From contig CAZVWW010000103.1 of NCBI GenBank assembly GCA_964631265.1, forward strand, positions 1-8,321: a stretch of DNA of 8,321 bases, in the 5' to 3' direction. The translations under genes were made by a program, and so were the position numbers. Shown here one piece after another: positions 7,206 to 8,321 of the stretch; the first letter of the stretch is position 1; every line of letters starts with the position of its first letter. The DNA comes from CAZVWW01 sp964631265 (GTDB lineage: Bacteria; Thermotogota; Thermotogae; MWEM01). The notes below the pieces were generated by a model. That model was not told the DNA's origin. It made no database searches and saw nothing but the letters and a program-made list of their open reading frames with translations.

Positions 7206-7238
7206 AAAAGAAAAAGGCCCGGTTTTTATCCGGACCTT
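7206..7238 (-). terminator. Rho-independent terminator of the apbE-like gene
   Basis: On the minus strand AAGGUCCGG (7238-7230) pairs with CCGGGCCUU (7222-7214) around the loop AUAAAAA: nine pairs including one G-U wobble, followed at once by UUUUUCUUUU. The plus strand lacks a T-run after its right arm and has a C-A mismatch in the stem, so it acts only for minus-strand transcripts. It lies about 80 bases past the apbE-like stop and before the mutA promoter, so the two units are separately transcribed. Confidence 0.85.
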
Positions 7239-7319
7239 CTTATATTCAAAAGGGGGGATTTCAGTTAGCTTCAATCATTAGACGGCGGGGAAGGGAAAAA
7301 TATTGCATTTCACTCTTGT

Positions 7320-8303
7320 TCAAAACGTGATATCGTTGTCGTTGTAAAACAGTTCCTCCGCCCTGGCCGTAAAGAGTGCCCTTTCATCGTACAAAAGCCC
7401 GGCGTTGATCGAGCGTTGAGTCAGAAAGTCCTCTGCCTCTTTCTCCGATAGAAAAGAAACGGCTATTAAAATAGTCCTCGAGAGCAGGGCCGACCCCGTC
7501 AAAACGAATCCCCGGTTGAAATTGGATTCCTGAATCTTTCCGTTGATGGGGTTAATCGTCCTCACGGGCCCCTGTAGAAGCGCCCCGTCTTTTAGAAACA
7601 GAAAGTTGTCATTCTCACTGACAAACGAACAGCTCCACGGGACATTGCCGTTTCTCGCCCCGATGATGGCGATGTCCCCGTCAACCATCAGATAACCGGT
7701 CTGCTTCTCATCCATTTCTTTGATGGCTGCCACCGCTCTGTCCATCGCATAGGCAACGGCCACCGGTTTCAGATACAACCGCACTGATTGATGCAGACGA
7801 ACCATGTCATCGGTGATCTCAACGTTGAAGTATCCGCATCTGTCAAGGGCTTTGTCCCGTTCCTTGACGGTTATCTCTCCTTTGCTATCATGAAGAGCCT
7901 TTAGATTGCCCAGTGTGAAATCGTACAGGCCTCCTGTATAAACGGATATCTCATACAGCCTTTTGATCAGTTCGAGGGTGCTATCCGAAACCGATAATCG
8001 CTCACCGGCATTCAAAGGCTCTTCGGGGATGAGACGATCGTTGTTAAAATCGTCCAGAACACCTTCGAATACATCAAGCGCTTTGCTCTTCAAAGTGTCG
8101 GTGCCTTCTCCGGCTTCCAGAACAAGGGTCAGATCAAAACCCCTGACGGTCGTATCAAGACGGTCATATTCTTTCCCGCCGGTAAAACTGATCGAGAGGG
8201 TCAATGCCAGAAGAACCGCAATGACAAAGAAGGTAAAGACCCAGGTCTTCTTCGAGCGTTTATAAAAATCGATTTCTTCTTTGTCATTTTTGTCATTGAA
8301 CAA
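7320..8303 (-). CDS. Membrane-anchored ApbE-like protein (FAD:protein FMN transferase fold), probably catalytically inactive
   Basis: 327 residues. Active ApbE enzymes attach FMN to Thr/Ser of target flavoproteins using FAD and Mg. The fold order is recognisable: the helix ending in GLYDFTLGNL (125-134; usually GafDpT), VAVAYAMDRA (181-190; usually the IAKGYAVDRA type), YLMVDGDIAIIG (204-215; usually the GGdi strand), TINPINGK (249-256; usually hxIDPxTG) and GSALLSRT (270-277; usually ADALATA). The conserved Lys-Gly, the IDP aspartate and the metal-binding Asp of the ADA motif are all replaced, so transferase activity is unlikely. An N-terminal membrane helix (about 21-40) after a charged segment, with no lipobox Cys, anchors it with the domain probably outside. 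The start is a TTG at 8303 with AGAGG nine bases upstream. The frame stays open to the window edge, so an earlier start is possible. A terminator follows at 7206-7238. Confidence 0.75.
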   Translation of the reverse strand: MFNDKNDKEEIDFYKRSKKTWVFTFFVIAVLLALTLSISFTGGKEYDRLDTTVRGFDLTLVLEAGEGTDTLKSKALDVFEGVLDDFNNDRLIPEEPLNAGERLSVSDSTLELIKRLYEISVYTGGLYDFTLGNLKALHDSKGEITVKERDKALDRCGYFNVEITDDMVRLHQSVRLYLKPVAVAYAMDRAVAAIKEMDEKQTGYLMVDGDIAIIGARNGNVPWSCSFVSENDNFLFLKDGALLQGPVRTINPINGKIQESNFNRGFVLTGSALLSRTILIAVSFLSEKEAEDFLTQRSINAGLLYDERALFTARAEELFYNDNDITF

Positions 8304-8321
8304 GATTACACGCCTCTTTCC

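Noticed and set aside
7083..7319. Cobalamin riboswitch or small RNA in the intergenic region
   Set aside because: No B12 box and too little leader; apart from the terminator, promoter, small hairpin and short repeat nothing structured is visible, and 7239-7319 holds nothing I can name.
7314..8305. 10-base exact inverted repeat (TCTTGTTCAA at 7314-7323 and its reverse complement at 8296-8305) spanning the stop and start of the apbE-like gene
   Set aside because: The position is neat, but 10-base matches are expected by chance in several kb; there is no target duplication, transposase or recombinase.

Overview
The window holds a propionate/methylmalonyl-CoA gene cluster on the minus strand. 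It reads, in transcription order from the right, a degenerate ApbE-like membrane protein (7320-8303), then mutA (small mutase subunit), mutB (large, catalytic subunit), meaB (mutase-protecting GTPase) and a PHP-family phosphohydrolase (ends at 922). At the left edge two plus-strand genes, a truncated RimJ/RimL-type acetyltransferase and a small multi-membrane-span protein, converge on the cluster. The organism is a bacterium of moderate GC content. Separate small and large mutase subunits plus a free-standing MeaB are typical of anaerobes and propionate-cycling bacteria. The style would fit a Desulfobacterota-like or syntrophic anaerobe, but no rRNA or other phylogenetic marker is present, so this is a weak inference.

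Layout. The four genes mutA-mutB-meaB-php are tightly packed. mutA and mutB overlap by 4 bases (ATGA), mutB and meaB overlap by 8 bases, and meaB and php are 17 bases apart (or overlap by ATGA if an earlier php start is used). This is strong evidence for one operon with coupled translation. The 237-base gap 7083-7319 is the only real intergenic region. From the right it holds about 80 bases with nothing recognisable, a rho-independent terminator for the apbE-like gene, a short direct repeat, a good extended -10 promoter for mutA, and a 62-base leader with one small hairpin. It has no room for, and no visible trace of, a cobalamin riboswitch.

How the genes work together. MutA and MutB form the heterodimeric adenosylcobalamin-dependent methylmalonyl-CoA mutase, which interconverts (R)-methylmalonyl-CoA and succinyl-CoA. 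MutB carries all substrate and B12 ligands; MutA has lost them. MeaB is the GTPase that gates cofactor loading and protects the mutase from inactivation. The methylmalonyl-CoA epimerase and carboxylase/transcarboxylase needed for a full pathway are not in this window. The PHP hydrolase is co-transcribed by layout, but its link to the pathway is unknown.

I found no mobile elements, CRISPR arrays, tRNA or rRNA. This is mostly a conventional metabolic region. The points most worth a second look are the apparently inactive ApbE homologue, the phosphohydrolase riding in the mutase operon, the basic N-terminal extension of MeaB and the Mpv17-like bacterial membrane protein.
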